DNA from: CAYOHR01 sp964512145
GTDB lineage: Bacteria > Bacteroidota > Bacteroidia > Flavobacteriales_G > JALEGO01
Reading direction: 5' to 3'
Assembly (NCBI GenBank): GCA_964512145.1
Contig: CAZEIM010000074.1
Coordinates: 1-6,089 of the forward strand
DNA length: 6,089 bases
Position numbers and translations under genes: made by a program
Shown here: positions 6,087-6,089 of the stretch, piece after piece
How positions within the stretch are numbered: the first letter of the stretch is position 1
How the letters are laid out: each line of letters opens with the position of its first letter
Notes under the pieces: generated by a model
What the model was told of the DNA's origin: nothing
Databases searched by the model: none
What the model saw: the letters and a program-made list of their open reading frames with translations, nothing else

Positions 6087-6089
6087 AAA

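Overview
The window looks like chromosomal DNA from a Bacteroidota bacterium, probably Bacteroidales-like. The grounds are low GC content, a C-terminal type IX secretion (T9SS) sorting domain, a lipoprotein with an acidic stretch right after the lipobox cysteine, TAnnTTTG-type -7 promoter boxes, no Shine-Dalgarno sequences, and a DUF6132-type small membrane protein. No genus can be named. There is no rRNA, tRNA, CRISPR array, insertion sequence or phage gene.

Layout, left to right. (1) Bases 1-842 hold the 3' end of a gene for a secreted protein with a beta-rich domain and a T9SS type A sorting domain, closed by a clear intrinsic terminator. (2) From 1043 to 2972/2975 lie aguB and aguA, one base apart. 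Together they convert agmatine to putrescine through N-carbamoylputrescine. (3) From 3019 to 3651 lie an exported thioredoxin and a 73-residue two-helix membrane protein with a Cys-x4-Cys loop. Their genes abut with no spacer, and no terminator separates them from aguA. (4) From 3726 to 4604 lies a probably surface-exposed lipoprotein with an Ig-like domain and an unrecognised C-terminal domain, followed by an intrinsic terminator. (5) On the minus strand, rsgA (6063-5125) and dtd (5111-4659) form a two-gene unit for translation quality. It converges on the lipoprotein gene so tightly that the terminator's T-tract contains part of the dtd stop codon.

Three start codons needed a decision. For aguA and the lipoprotein, the internal ATG (1920 and 3726) is preferred over an upstream TTG. 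For rsgA a TTG at 6063 is the only start that keeps the conserved N-terminus. Most of the content is ordinary core metabolism and housekeeping. The least described parts are the thioredoxin/DUF6132 pair, which may be a small envelope thiol-redox module, and the C-terminal domain of the lipoprotein. No clearly new multi-gene system was found.
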